Notes under the pieces: model-generated
The model's database searches: none
Told to the model about the DNA's origin: nothing
The model's input: only the letters and a program-made list of their open reading frames with translations
Position numbers and translations under genes: made by a program
In this document: positions 17,367 through 25,921 of the stretch, one piece after another
How the letters are laid out: each line of letters opens with the position of its first letter
Numbering within the stretch: position 1 is the first letter of the stretch
NCBI GenBank assembly: GCA_964613235.1
Contig: CAZTGM010000012.1
Location: 1 to 33,585, forward strand
Direction: 5' to 3'
Source: J005 sp964613235
Lineage (GTDB): Bacteria; Pseudomonadota; Zetaproteobacteria; Mariprofundales; Mariprofundaceae
Length of the DNA: 33,585 nucleotides

Positions 17367-17601
17367 ATGACCTTTGCCAACAAAATAGCCGATATAGACA
17401 ATATACCTAATCCGGTTTCTTAATATCGGAACATCTCCAAACGCTTTGTATACACAGATTTATCTCCCCTGATCTTGCTGGCTTCTTTGTACAATTTGGC
17501 AAGACGCCACACAGATCACAAATTAAATGTGACTTCGCCCACTGATAGGCGCTACCAAACATCCGATCATGGCGAAAACAGCGCATGGAGAAATTCGAAC
17601 A

Positions 17602-18357
17602 ATGAAAAGAAAAACCAACAACATGCTTCGACTATTGCTGACAGGTATCATGATCGCCCTGTTCATCAATGCCTGCGCGCTCGATCAAAAGAAGAGCGAG
17701 CCAGCCGTGCCTCCGTCGGATATCACACAGAAGAAAAAACAGTTCTTTGACCTCATTCGTCCTGCAGCCATGGAAGAGAACCGGCAACTGGACAAAGCAC
17801 ATGCCCGCATTGCCAGACTGAACCGTGATCGGCTACAGGGCCGCAGCATATCCGCCAAAGACCGGACATGGCTGCTGTCCATGGTACATGACTACAAAAT
17901 CGAACACCCCAACCTTGCCCACGATGATACCTGGCAACAATTGCTGGAACGCGTTGATATTATCCCGCTTGAGCTGGTGCTGGCTCAGGCAGCCAATGAG
18001 TCGGCATGGGGAACATCCCGCTTCGCCCGGGAAGGCCATAATTACTTTGGCCAATGGTGCTATCGCAAAGGCTGCGGCCTGATTCCCAAACATCGCCAGG
18101 CCGGCGCCACCCACGAAGTTGCACGCTATGCCTCTGCACGCGAATCGGTAAAAAGCTATATGCACAACCTGAACAGCTCACCTGCCTATACGCAACTGCG
18201 CAAGATTCGCGCGCATGCACGAAAACGAAATCGCACCATCAACGCCATCGAACTGGCAGAAGGTCTGAATAAGTATTCCGAACGTGGCCAGCAATACGTC
18301 CGCTCACTGCAAATCCTCATTCGCAGCAATGCAGCCATCATGCAACAAAGCGGCTGA
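17602..18357 (+). CDS. Bax-like N-acetylglucosaminidase lipoprotein
   Basis: A 251-residue protein of the Bax/FlgJ-type glucosaminidase family (GH73), which cleaves peptidoglycan glycan strands. The ATG at 17602 was preferred to the codon at 17569 because GGAGA lies upstream and the protein then begins with a lipoprotein signal (MKRKTNNMLRLLLTG, hydrophobic core, then I-N-A-C). The catalytic region AQAANESAWGTSRF has the probable acid E133, followed by NYFGQWCY as in E. coli Bax. The C-terminal GLNKYSERGQQYV helix is also typical. It is divergent from bcsA across the 318-bp regulatory region and ends 3 nt before the convergent AEC transporter stop. Family is confident; the cellular role is unknown. 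Confidence 0.85.
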   Translation: MKRKTNNMLRLLLTGIMIALFINACALDQKKSEPAVPPSDITQKKKQFFDLIRPAAMEENRQLDKAHARIARLNRDRLQGRSISAKDRTWLLSMVHDYKIEHPNLAHDDTWQQLLERVDIIPLELVLAQAANESAWGTSRFAREGHNYFGQWCYRKGCGLIPKHRQAGATHEVARYASARESVKSYMHNLNSSPAYTQLRKIRAHARKRNRTINAIELAEGLNKYSERGQQYVRSLQILIRSNAAIMQQSG

Positions 18358-18360
18358 AGA

Positions 18361-19293
18361 CTATGCAAGCAGGCCCAGCCACAGAGGAAGTGTTGCGAAA
18401 GATAACAGGGTCGAAACCGTCACCGCCTCGGCGTACAGCGATGCATCCAGTTTAAAGCGATCACAAATGACCAGCCCCAGGACCATGCATGGCATCGCTC
18501 CCTCGATCACAACCGGAGCGAGCATCTGCTCCGGCATGGCCACGCCCAGTGACGCCGTCCAGGCAATCAAAGGCATTAACAGCAGCTGAATAACCAACAC
18601 CGGCAACAATAGCGGAGCGCGTTGTAACCAGCCGGCCTGCCAGCGCAGGGCCATGCCGACAGCCAGCAACATCAGTGGAATCACGGCAGCTCCCAACAGT
18701 TGCGCAGCCTGCTCCAGCCATACCGGCATCGCCACATGCATGGCACTCAGAGCCAGTGCAACAAGTGCTGCCCATATGGCCGGCACCCGCAACAGACCGA
18801 CAAAGGGGTGCCCACCCGAGCGAACACCATAAAAGCGTGCAATGATGATACCAACCGTAAACAGCAGTGGCGTGCTGGCCAGTAAATCGAAATTAATGGC
18901 AATAAACTGCGCCCATTCGCCAAACGCCTGCGTTAACACAGGCAGCCCCAAATAGGTAAAATTACCAAAGGCCGAGGCCAGCAGCAAGGCACCGATCGCC
19001 TTGCGATCATTCCGCCCCGTGCATTTGGCAACAACCCAGCCATTGCCGTAAATAAAAAACGCCACCAGCAAGGATACAAGTACTGATAGTGCTGCCACCA
19101 GCGGAATGCGCAGCGTATTGAAATCAACTGGCGTATTCCACAACACATGCAACACGAGCGCCGGCAAAAACACCTGGTAAACACCTTGGGCAAGCAGGCT
19201 GCGCATACGTTCTGCATGCTCGTATCCCAGCACGATGCGCCACAGCACGCCGACAGCAATAATGAGTCCCATGGCAAAAAGCACATTCTGCAT
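18361..19293 (-). CDS. AEC-family transporter (auxin efflux carrier type permease)
   Basis: A 310-residue membrane protein with about ten hydrophobic segments in the two five-helix bundles of the AEC/BART superfamily. Family blocks are the N-terminal YQVFLPALVLHVLW, the bundle-crossing ASAFGNFTYLGLPVL (about residues 106-120) and the C-terminal APVVIEGAMPCMVLGLVI. Members move organic acids such as malate or unknown solutes; no substrate can be deduced. It is a single-gene unit, convergent with the Bax-like gene (3-nt gap) and divergent from the ClC gene (134 bp). No clear Shine-Dalgarno precedes the ATG at 19293. Confidence 0.85.
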   Translation of the reverse strand: MQNVLFAMGLIIAVGVLWRIVLGYEHAERMRSLLAQGVYQVFLPALVLHVLWNTPVDFNTLRIPLVAALSVLVSLLVAFFIYGNGWVVAKCTGRNDRKAIGALLLASAFGNFTYLGLPVLTQAFGEWAQFIAINFDLLASTPLLFTVGIIIARFYGVRSGGHPFVGLLRVPAIWAALVALALSAMHVAMPVWLEQAAQLLGAAVIPLMLLAVGMALRWQAGWLQRAPLLLPVLVIQLLLMPLIAWTASLGVAMPEQMLAPVVIEGAMPCMVLGLVICDRFKLDASLYAEAVTVSTLLSFATLPLWLGLLA

Positions 19294-19427
19294 GCCGGCA
19301 CGCTAGCCGCTGAGCCTGCAACACGCTATTACCGGCCACAGAAGTTTGTTAGCTTCAGCGGCCGGGATCTCAACAGGGCAGTCGGGAACGCATTGCTTGC
19401 CAGCCCGGAGGCGGTATAGGAGTTGAC

Positions 19428-21233
19428 GTGGAAGTCTGGGAATGGTTTCGCAAATGGCAGCTGAAAACCCTGACCTGGATGCATGGTCAGGATACGCTTT
19501 ATCTGGTCATGCTGGCCGTGGTTGTCGGCATTCTGTCCGGCTACAGCGCCCTGCTGCTCCGCTTCAGTATCGAGTGGGTCAGCCTGTTGTGGACAGGGGA
19601 ACGAACCTGGGAACAGGTGGTGGGGGCGCTGCCCTGGTACACCTATCTTATCGCACCCACACTGGCCGGCCTGGCCGTCGGCTGGATGGTTGTACGCTTC
19701 CTGCCGGGCGGCGAATTGCGCGGCGTACCCGGCGTGCTGGCGGACCTTGTCGAGAGACGGGGGAAAATCAATAACCGGCAGATGGTCACCGAAACCCTGG
19801 GCACAGCCGTATCGGTCGGCAGCGGCATCAGCCTGGGACGCGAAGGTCCAACCGTTGCGCTCGGCGCGCTGATTTCCTCAGAAGTCGGTCAACGCCTGCA
19901 TCTCACCGAACAGCAAATCCGCACACTCATTGGCTGCGGCGTTGCTGCCGGCATCGCATCCTCATTCAACACACCCATTGCAGGCGTACTGTTTGCACTG
20001 GAAGTCATCCTTGCCGATTACGCCATTGCCACATTCAGCCCTATCGTCATCGCTTCCGTGCTGGCCACAGTCATTACCCGTTCGGAACTGGGTAACTTCC
20101 CAGCCTTTACCATTCCTGAATTCCAGCTGATAAGCGCCTGGGAAATACCTGCCTACCTGTTCATGGGCGTCATCTGCGGCCTGGTGGCATCCGTCCTGAT
20201 CAAGTCTCTGGCACCCATGCGCGCCTTGCTCGCCCGACTTGTGCCGGACCGCCGCTTTCGCCCTGCCCTGGCAGGCTTTATGCTCGGCCTGCTTGGTCTG
20301 CTTATCCCTGAGGTCATGTCCATCGGCTACGATACTGTCGCCTCCATGATGCTCGAACAGATAGAACCCTCGTTCATGCACATGACCATTCCGCTGGGGG
20401 CGTTCCTGGCCCTGATTCTCATCGGCAAACTGCTGGCCACGATCATCTGTTCTGCTGGCGGATTCCCCGGCGGTTTGCTCGGACCTTCGCTGTTTCTGGG
20501 CGCGGCTGTTGGCGCCCTGTTTGGCGGTACCGTGCATATCCTCATGCCGGCCTATTCCGAGAGTTATGGCGCCTATGCGCTGGTGGCCTGCGGCGCACTG
20601 ACTGCCGCAGCGCTGCAGGCACCGATTACGATCATGCTCATGGTCTTTGAGATGACGGCGGATTATCACATCATGCTGCCACTGATGGCCGCCTGTAGCG
20701 TGGCCACGCTGGTTTCCCGTGCTTTCGGCCGGGCCTCGGTATTCACCGAATCACTGGAAGAGCGCGGCATCAACACCGAATGGGGACGAGAACAATCCTG
20801 GATGCGCGCCGTAAAAGTATCGAAGATCCCCTGGCGAAGCATCCCCTGCGTACACCAAAACACGCCACTGGCCGAACTGAAGAAAATCTATGTCAGCTCC
20901 GGCAAAGGCTGCGTTCAGATTGTCGATGATGATGGCCTGATGATTGGCCTGGTGACATTTGCCGACCTGCAGGACTGGCTGCTGGACCATTCGCTTGATC
21001 TGGCCGTCGTCGCTGCAGAAGTCGCCAATCGCAATGTGCGCGTCATTTCCGAAGAAGGCAGCCTGCTGGAAGCAATCCGCACATTCGATAAGGAAAGCTT
21101 CGAGCAGATCCCCGTCGTCTCCGCCAAAAACCCGCGCAAGGTTCTTGGTGTACTGGCACGCAATGCCGTTTTTCAGACCTATCACCAGATGATCGTCAAA
21201 CATGGAGAGGACAACAGCGCACAAGATGGCTGA
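19428..21233 (+). CDS. ClC-family chloride channel/transporter with CBS domains
   Basis: A 601-residue ClC protein. The start is the GTG at 19428 with AGGAG 5 nt upstream. The pore motifs are GREGP (gating glutamate E139), GIASSFNTPIAGVLFALEV (helix G/H) and GGFPGGLLGPSLFLGA (helix N). A C-terminal cytosolic pair of CBS motifs (about residues 465-590, with SGKGCVQIVDDDGLMIG and FEQIPVVSAK) should bind nucleotides. The position of the E. coli proton glutamate E203 is valine here (V193), aligned through the FN of the FNxPxAG block. The region matching GSGIP reads LRGVP, so the selectivity serine is not obvious. A chloride or other anion conductor is expected, but coupling to protons is doubtful. 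The stop overlaps the start of the helicase gene. Confidence 0.92.
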   Translation: MEVWEWFRKWQLKTLTWMHGQDTLYLVMLAVVVGILSGYSALLLRFSIEWVSLLWTGERTWEQVVGALPWYTYLIAPTLAGLAVGWMVVRFLPGGELRGVPGVLADLVERRGKINNRQMVTETLGTAVSVGSGISLGREGPTVALGALISSEVGQRLHLTEQQIRTLIGCGVAAGIASSFNTPIAGVLFALEVILADYAIATFSPIVIASVLATVITRSELGNFPAFTIPEFQLISAWEIPAYLFMGVICGLVASVLIKSLAPMRALLARLVPDRRFRPALAGFMLGLLGLLIPEVMSIGYDTVASMMLEQIEPSFMHMTIPLGAFLALILIGKLLATIICSAGGFPGGLLGPSLFLGAAVGALFGGTVHILMPAYSESYGAYALVACGALTAAALQAPITIMLMVFEMTADYHIMLPLMAACSVATLVSRAFGRASVFTESLEERGINTEWGREQSWMRAVKVSKIPWRSIPCVHQNTPLAELKKIYVSSGKGCVQIVDDDGLMIGLVTFADLQDWLLDHSLDLAVVAAEVANRNVRVISEEGSLLEAIRTFDKESFEQIPVVSAKNPRKVLGVLARNAVFQTYHQMIVKHGEDNSAQDG

Positions 21234-23310
21234 ACTCAATCCTCAGCAATGCGCTGCTGTCGAGTCCGGTGACGGCCCCCAACTGATTCTTGCGGGCGCA
21301 GGCAGTGGCAAAACGCGCACCATTATCCACCGCATCGGCCATCTGATCGCCTCGCGTGGCTATGCGCCGCATCGTATTCTTGCGGTCACATTTACCAACA
21401 AGGCGGCCGCCGAATTGAAGTCCCGCCTGTCCCTGCTCATCGGAGATGATGGCGGCGGCGTGGTGTCGGGCACCTTCCATGCGATTTCACTGCGTTTTCT
21501 GCGCCGCTATGCCGATACGCTCGGCTACCCAAAAAACTTTCTTGTTATCGACAGCGACGACCAGAAAACACTGATCAAGCGCCTGCTGAAACAGCATAAC
21601 ATCACCACTGAACGCCTGCACCCGTCCTATCTGCTGGGCTGGATCGAACACTGCAAGCATGCCGGCCTGAGTCCTGAACAAAGTCCGGCACAACAATGGA
21701 ACGATATTTCGCTTAATGAACTGTATCGCGATTATCAGCAGCAATTACGACATCTGGAACGCATGGATTTCTCCGACCTGATTCTGAACACCGTCATGCT
21801 GCTGCGCGAGCATCCGCCCATTGCCGCAGCCATTCGTGCCCGCTTTGATCATGTGCTGGTGGATGAATATCAGGATACCAACCCCGTCCAGCACGAATGG
21901 CTGATGCTACTCTGCGCCGAACATCATAATCTGACCGTTGTCGGTGACGATGATCAGAGCATTTATGGCTGGCGTGGTGCCGACGTGCGCCATATTCTCG
22001 ATTTTGAGCGGCTGTGGCCCAATCCGGGCATTCACCGGCTGGAACACAATTATCGCTCCTGTGGTCGAATCCTGACATTGGCCAATGCCGTCATTGACGG
22101 CAACACCCAACGCCATGTCAAACAGCTGCGTGCCACGCGTGGCGATGGTGAGATGCCACAATGGATCACCTGCCACGATGAGTTCGATGAAGCGCGTCAG
22201 ATTGTCCGTCATCTGAAGGAACGCCAGCAACGCGGCATCGCATGGCAGGATATGACCATCCTTTATCGCTCCAACCGCCAGTCTCTGCCGCTCGAACAAC
22301 GGCTGCGCGAGGAAAACATTCCCTACCGTGTCATCGGTGGCATCGGCTTCTTCGAACGCATGGAAATCAAGGATGCGCTGGCCTTCTGGGCACTGCTCAA
22401 CCATTGCGCCGATGCCATGCATCTGCTGCGCATCGCCAACAAGCCGAAACGAGGTATTGGCGCCAAAGGGCTGGAAAAGCTCGCTGTCGATCTTGGCAAA
22501 TCCGGCCTGCGTGTGGCCAAATGGCTGGATCAGTTGACCCAGGGGACATGGCCGGCGCCGTTAAACAAACTTGCACCACTGGCACAGTTGCTGGCGGACA
22601 TTCGCCCGCATGCACCAGAACTGCCTGACTACGGCCTGTGGCGCATCCTTGAACAAAGCGGTTATCTGAAAAGCCTGCAAGCCATGGGTGAACTGGAAGC
22701 GGCATCCCGCGAGGAAAATCTGGTCACCCTGCAATCCTATATTGAGCTTTCGATGGCCAGCGGGCTGACACCGGTCGAATTCATGGACCGGGCGGCACTG
22801 CTGCAAAGCGACGAGGAGAACGACGATAACGACGATGCACTCAACCTGATGAGTCTGCATCGCGCCAAGGGTCTGGAATTCGACACGGTCGTGCTATGCG
22901 GCGTGGAAGAAGGGCTGCTGCCGCATCAACGCGCTATCGATGAGGGTGAAACGGGTATCGCGGAAGAACGCCGCCTGCTCTATGTCGGGATCACGCGCGC
23001 TAAAAACAGCCTGCTGTTGACCTCTGCCCGTCAACGCCGTGTGTTTGGCGATATGGTGTATCCACAACCCAGTCGTTTTATCGCCAACCTGCCACCAGAC
23101 ACCCTGCAGAAGCCTGCTGCCAGTATCCCCTCCGCCATGTCCGGCCCGACAAATATCACCATTGGTGCTCAGGTACAGCACCCCAGTTTCGGTGAAGGCA
23201 TCGTACTGAGCATGGAAGGCAGTGGCGATGCTATCCGGGTCACCGTACAATTCAGGCTTGCCGGAACCAAACGCCTGATGTTGAAATACGCTGCCCTGCA
23301 AACGATCTGA
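21226..23310 (+). CDS. UvrD/Rep-family superfamily I DNA helicase
   Basis: A 694-residue 3'-5' helicase. Motifs in order are Q-motif LNPQQ, Walker A GAGSGKT (residues 24-30), VDEYQDTN, VVGDDDQSIYGWRGAD, LEHNYRS, LMSLHRAKGLEF and EERRLLYVGITRA. The C-terminus ends in a UvrD/PcrA-like tail with HPSFGEGIVLSMEGSGDA and LMLKYAAL, so it may bind RNA polymerase or act in repair like UvrD, while motif-III flanks resemble Rep. The ATG at 21226 fits the family N-terminus; an in-frame ATG at 21202 adds 8 residues. The gene overlaps the ClC stop by 8 nt. It is probably involved in nucleotide-excision and mismatch repair or replication restart. Whether it is UvrD, Rep or PcrA is not settled. Confidence 0.93.
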   Translation: MAELNPQQCAAVESGDGPQLILAGAGSGKTRTIIHRIGHLIASRGYAPHRILAVTFTNKAAAELKSRLSLLIGDDGGGVVSGTFHAISLRFLRRYADTLGYPKNFLVIDSDDQKTLIKRLLKQHNITTERLHPSYLLGWIEHCKHAGLSPEQSPAQQWNDISLNELYRDYQQQLRHLERMDFSDLILNTVMLLREHPPIAAAIRARFDHVLVDEYQDTNPVQHEWLMLLCAEHHNLTVVGDDDQSIYGWRGADVRHILDFERLWPNPGIHRLEHNYRSCGRILTLANAVIDGNTQRHVKQLRATRGDGEMPQWITCHDEFDEARQIVRHLKERQQRGIAWQDMTILYRSNRQSLPLEQRLREENIPYRVIGGIGFFERMEIKDALAFWALLNHCADAMHLLRIANKPKRGIGAKGLEKLAVDLGKSGLRVAKWLDQLTQGTWPAPLNKLAPLAQLLADIRPHAPELPDYGLWRILEQSGYLKSLQAMGELEAASREENLVTLQSYIELSMASGLTPVEFMDRAALLQSDEENDDNDDALNLMSLHRAKGLEFDTVVLCGVEEGLLPHQRAIDEGETGIAEERRLLYVGITRAKNSLLLTSARQRRVFGDMVYPQPSRFIANLPPDTLQKPAASIPSAMSGPTNITIGAQVQHPSFGEGIVLSMEGSGDAIRVTVQFRLAGTKRLMLKYAALQTI

Positions 23311-23321
23311 AGGAGAATATC

Positions 23322-23666
23322 ATGGCTGTTACCATCTATCATAATCCACGTTGCTCGAAGTCCCGACAGACCCTTGCCCTGTTACAGGAGCGCGGCGTGG
23401 ATATCGAGATCATCGAATATCTGAAAACACCACCCACAGCCGAACAGCTTGATCATATCCTGACCCTGCTCGGCATGGAGCCGGAAACACTGATGCGCAA
23501 GGGCGAAACCGAATACCACGAGCACTTCAAAGGCAAAAACCTTAATCGCGGCGAAGCCATCGCACTGATGGTACAATATCCGAAAGTTATTGAACGCCCG
23601 ATCGTCATCAACGGCGACAAAGCCGCTATCGGCCGCCCACCCGAATCGGCCCTGGCTATCCTTTAA
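23322..23666 (+). CDS. arsC: ArsC-family (glutaredoxin-type) reductase
   Basis: A 114-residue arsenate-reductase-fold protein. The active-site loop is YHNPRCSKSRQTL with C11, and the three arginines that bind arsenate in E. coli ArsC (R60, R94, R107) have counterparts at R59, R92 (ERPIV) and R105 (IGRPPE). This favours true glutathione/glutaredoxin-dependent arsenate reduction over a YffB-type paralogue. The start at 23322 has AAGGAGA 7 nt upstream. No arsenite pump or arsenic operon is nearby; it follows the helicase by 11 nt and may share its transcript. The stop overlaps the stop of the convergent PLP enzyme by 4 bp. Confidence 0.85.
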   Translation: MAVTIYHNPRCSKSRQTLALLQERGVDIEIIEYLKTPPTAEQLDHILTLLGMEPETLMRKGETEYHEHFKGKNLNRGEAIALMVQYPKVIERPIVINGDKAAIGRPPESALAIL

Positions 23667-24526
23667 TACAAACCGGCGCGCTGATAGCGCGCCAGCATTG
23701 TGTCATTGCCACTCAGGCCGCCACTATGCACATAAAGGACAGGGCTCTCGATGCGGCCGATATGCTGCAACAGCGTATGCCACATCAGACTGCCGTAAAT
23801 CAGATCAAACTCGATACCCGCTGCCTTCAGTTCCAGGTACATGGCCAGCAATTCCCTGCAGGGGAAGGCAAAGCGACAGGGGCGATCCGGCTCAATGATC
23901 CGTAAATTCTTCGACACAGCCCCCAGCTGCTCCATCTGCCATTGCAGATAAGCCGCATCACCCACCACCGGCGTCGTCAGCACACAAACATCGGGCAAGG
24001 CAGCAGCAAGATAAAATGCCGTTGTCCCTGTACCGGCAGGAAGGGCGACATGCAGCGAACGGATGTCCGATTGTTGCTGCCAGCACTGAATCTCTTCCGC
24101 CAGCAACGCAATGCCATCCTGCGCCAGCGGATCCGCGCCACCTTGTGGTACCACCAGCACCCCGTCATCTCGCGGTGGCTGCCATACATCCGGGTTGCTT
24201 GCTTCATGCAATTGCATGCCCAGTTCCAGTGCCTTGCGCAAATTGCCGCAGGGGCGCTGCCGCAAATGATCGGGCAGGTGTCTTGTCATATAATGGAAAC
24301 GCCACCCCTTGCGTTGGCACAATGCGGCCAATGCCAGCATCGCATTGGATTGTGCGCCGCCCCGTGACCAAAGCGTATGATAATGATGCGCCGGTGTTTC
24401 CAGCAGTCGATACAATTTGCGATATTTATTACCGCTTAACAGCGGGTCAATCCGGTCATCACGTTTGACAAAGAAATGACGTCCGCGAAAAAAGAATGAC
24501 TCGACAACAGACGCATGCCCATTCAT
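23663..24526 (-). CDS. PLP-dependent ACC-deaminase / D-cysteine desulfhydrase-like enzyme
   Basis: A 287-residue fold-type II PLP enzyme. The ATG at 24526 was chosen because it places family residues right after it (ASVVESFFFRGRHFFVKRDD) and leaves plsC free; an ATG at 24604 would overlap plsC by 50 bp. The Schiff-base lysine is K34 in SGNKYRKL, followed by the SRGGAQSNAMLALAA block. Family members cleave 1-aminocyclopropane-1-carboxylate or D-cysteine; in bacteria most are D-cysteine desulfhydrases releasing pyruvate, H2S and ammonia, so that is the likelier activity. It lies 28 nt after plsC and may be the third gene of the gmhB-plsC unit. The last codons form a GC-rich hairpin (23675-23693). 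Exact activity is not settled. Confidence 0.78.
   Translation of the reverse strand: MNGHASVVESFFFRGRHFFVKRDDRIDPLLSGNKYRKLYRLLETPAHHYHTLWSRGGAQSNAMLALAALCQRKGWRFHYMTRHLPDHLRQRPCGNLRKALELGMQLHEASNPDVWQPPRDDGVLVVPQGGADPLAQDGIALLAEEIQCWQQQSDIRSLHVALPAGTGTTAFYLAAALPDVCVLTTPVVGDAAYLQWQMEQLGAVSKNLRIIEPDRPCRFAFPCRELLAMYLELKAAGIEFDLIYGSLMWHTLLQHIGRIESPVLYVHSGGLSGNDTMLARYQRAGLY
23675..23693. other. GC-rich hairpin at convergent gene ends
   Basis: GGCGCGC (23675-23681) and GCGCGCC (23687-23693) form a 7-bp stem with loop TGATA. It lies inside the last codons of the PLP enzyme and just after the arsC stop. A poor U-run (GGTTTGT) follows on the minus strand and none on the plus strand, so any terminator role is weak. 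Confidence 0.35.
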
Positions 24527-24554
24527 ATCAAATCCGCATATTGGCCCTGCGCGC

Positions 24555-25271
24555 CTAGCCGCCGAGTGAACGGGTTGCCGATTCGATCTGCTCTTTGAGG
24601 TCATTCAGTAAATCATTGCGCTTTCGCGTTCGGACTTCTTCAGCCGGAAGATAAGGCAAAAAACGAAATGTTACGGTACCCGGCCGTTTGATAAACTCCT
24701 TCCTGGGCCAACATACGCCTGCATTATGCGCCAGAGGCAGAATACCCACGCCCGCCTTCTGAGCCAGCACGATCCCGCCCGGCTGATATTGTCCGGCCTG
24801 ACCAACTGGCGAACGCGTACCTTCCGGGAAAATCACCACCCAGCGCCTGGCATTGAGAAATGTCCGTCCCTGCCCGATAACCTGCCGAATCGCTTCACGG
24901 GGATTACCTCGCCGGATTGCAATGGCGCCGATGCTCCACAAGGCCCAGCCGAAAATCGGGATATAAAACAGCTCTCGCTTCAGAATCCAGCTGTAGGGCG
25001 GCACCAGCAACGGCATCATCACCGTTTCCAGCGCCGACTGATGTTTGCCCATAACCACGCATGGCTGATCGGGAAAATGTTCCTGTCCTTCCACGCGTAT
25101 ATGAATATTGCAACACACACGCAACAAGCAGCGGACTGTGGCTGACCAGGCACTGGCCCACATCCATGATGCACGGAACCCAAATGGCCGGCTGCCAACA
25201 ACCAGCAATGAAAATAATGGTGTCAGCGTGAAAAAACACAGATTAAAAATAGCCGAACGGAGAATCAGCAT
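24555..25271 (-). CDS. plsC: 1-acyl-sn-glycerol-3-phosphate acyltransferase
   Basis: A 238-residue membrane-associated enzyme that adds the second acyl chain to lysophosphatidic acid, giving phosphatidic acid. Motif I reads KHQSALE with H77 and E82, an HX4E version of the classic HX4D that occurs in this subgroup. Motif III is F148-PEGTR, and WILKRELFYIPIFGW is the motif II region. One or two N-terminal hydrophobic segments (about residues 5-26 and 38-50) fit membrane association. The start overlaps the gmhB stop by 7 bp and GGGGG lies just upstream. The gmhB-plsC pairing is a common proteobacterial arrangement linking LPS and phospholipid synthesis. Confidence 0.9.
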   Translation of the reverse strand: MLILRSAIFNLCFFTLTPLFSLLVVGSRPFGFRASWMWASAWSATVRCLLRVCCNIHIRVEGQEHFPDQPCVVMGKHQSALETVMMPLLVPPYSWILKRELFYIPIFGWALWSIGAIAIRRGNPREAIRQVIGQGRTFLNARRWVVIFPEGTRSPVGQAGQYQPGGIVLAQKAGVGILPLAHNAGVCWPRKEFIKRPGTVTFRFLPYLPAEEVRTRKRNDLLNDLKEQIESATRSLGG

Positions 25272-25831
25272 GGTGCCCCCAGGATGTCATCAACAGCTGT
25301 CGCAAGATCGGCCACTGCCCGAATATCCGGCTGTAATGTATCTGCCTCCCTGAGAATCACTGCAGCATCACCATAACCACTCTGCACTAGCATGGCAGGC
25401 ACCCCAGCCGCCTTGGCCGCCGCAACATCGCGTACGGAGTCCCCGATCATCAATGCTTGCCGTGGATTAGCGGACAGACCCAGCCTCTGCAGGCATTCAT
25501 GCACCAGACCCGGACGCGGCTTGCGGCACATGCAGGCATCATCCGGACCATGCGGACAATATGCCACGTGCACCACCTGTCCTCCGGCTGCTGCAATCGC
25601 TGACATCATTTTCTCATGAATTGCCGCAAACGTCGCTTTATCAATCATGCCACGCGCCAGCGCCGACTGGTTACTGGCAATCGCGACTGCAATACCGGCC
25701 CGGGACAGGCGCGCAATGGCCTCAAGACTGCCGGGGATCGGCCGCCACTGTTCCGGCGACAGAATATAGTTCGGCGAATCGAAATTGATCACACCATCCC
25801 GATCGAGAACCACCGCTTCCAACTGTTTCAT
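25265..25831 (-). CDS. gmhB: D-glycero-D-manno-heptose 1,7-bisphosphate 7-phosphatase
   Basis: A 188-residue HAD phosphatase of the ADP-heptose pathway for the LPS inner core. The nucleophile motif is D10-R-D12-G, motif II is the SNQS loop, and MIGDSVRDVAAA is motif IV. The zinc-binding loop C92-x-H94 and C100-x-C102 (CPHGPDDACMC) marks GmhB. The ALARG replacing the more usual GIARG is minor. Length is normal. It probably leads a gmhB-plsC-PLP enzyme transcript and is shielded from the upstream gene by the terminator at 25878-25901. No obvious Shine-Dalgarno precedes its ATG. Confidence 0.92.
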   Translation of the reverse strand: MKQLEAVVLDRDGVINFDSPNYILSPEQWRPIPGSLEAIARLSRAGIAVAIASNQSALARGMIDKATFAAIHEKMMSAIAAAGGQVVHVAYCPHGPDDACMCRKPRPGLVHECLQRLGLSANPRQALMIGDSVRDVAAAKAAGVPAMLVQSGYGDAAVILREADTLQPDIRAVADLATAVDDILGAPC

Positions 25832-25873
25832 ACAAGAGAAACGTTAAGGCCAATATCTGCAAATGCAATGCGC

Positions 25874-25901
25874 AAAAAGGGCGGCCCGTACAGGCCGCCC
25901 T
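25874..25901 (-). terminator. Rho-independent terminator of the PuuD-like gene
   Basis: A 9-bp stem AGGGCGGCC (25878-25886) / GGCCGCCCT (25893-25901) has a 6-nt loop CGTACA. On the minus strand it is followed by a run of T (25878-25874). It lies 21 nt beyond the stop of the gene at 25922-26509. Confidence 0.88.
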
Positions 25902-25921
25902 GATGCAATAGTATGCGCAGA

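Larger units (their letters stand above)
17284..17601. promoter_or_regulatory. 318-bp divergent regulatory region between bcsA and the Bax-like gene
   Basis: No convincing gene is seen. The region is A/T-richer than its surroundings and holds several motifs. They are a CRP-like dyad (17313-17326), a near-perfect direct repeat ACTTTAAGTAA (17333-17343) / ACTTTCAAGTAA (17349-17360), an inverted pair CCGATAT (17389-17395) / ATATCGG (17423-17429), and the 17-bp dyad TCACA-N7-TGTGA (17516-17532). The 10-mer CAGATCACAA occurs at 17319-17328 and again at 17512-17521. The density of sites suits complex control of cellulose synthesis. Confidence 0.5.

Noticed and set aside
17516..17532. TCACA-N7-TGTGA considered as a CRP site
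   Set aside because: Half-sites are everted relative to TGTGA-N6-TCACA; kept only as an unexplained dyad.
19962..20669. 235-residue minus-strand frame opposite the ClC gene
   Set aside because: Antisense to the ClC pore helices; His/Gln/Gly-rich shadow with no domain.
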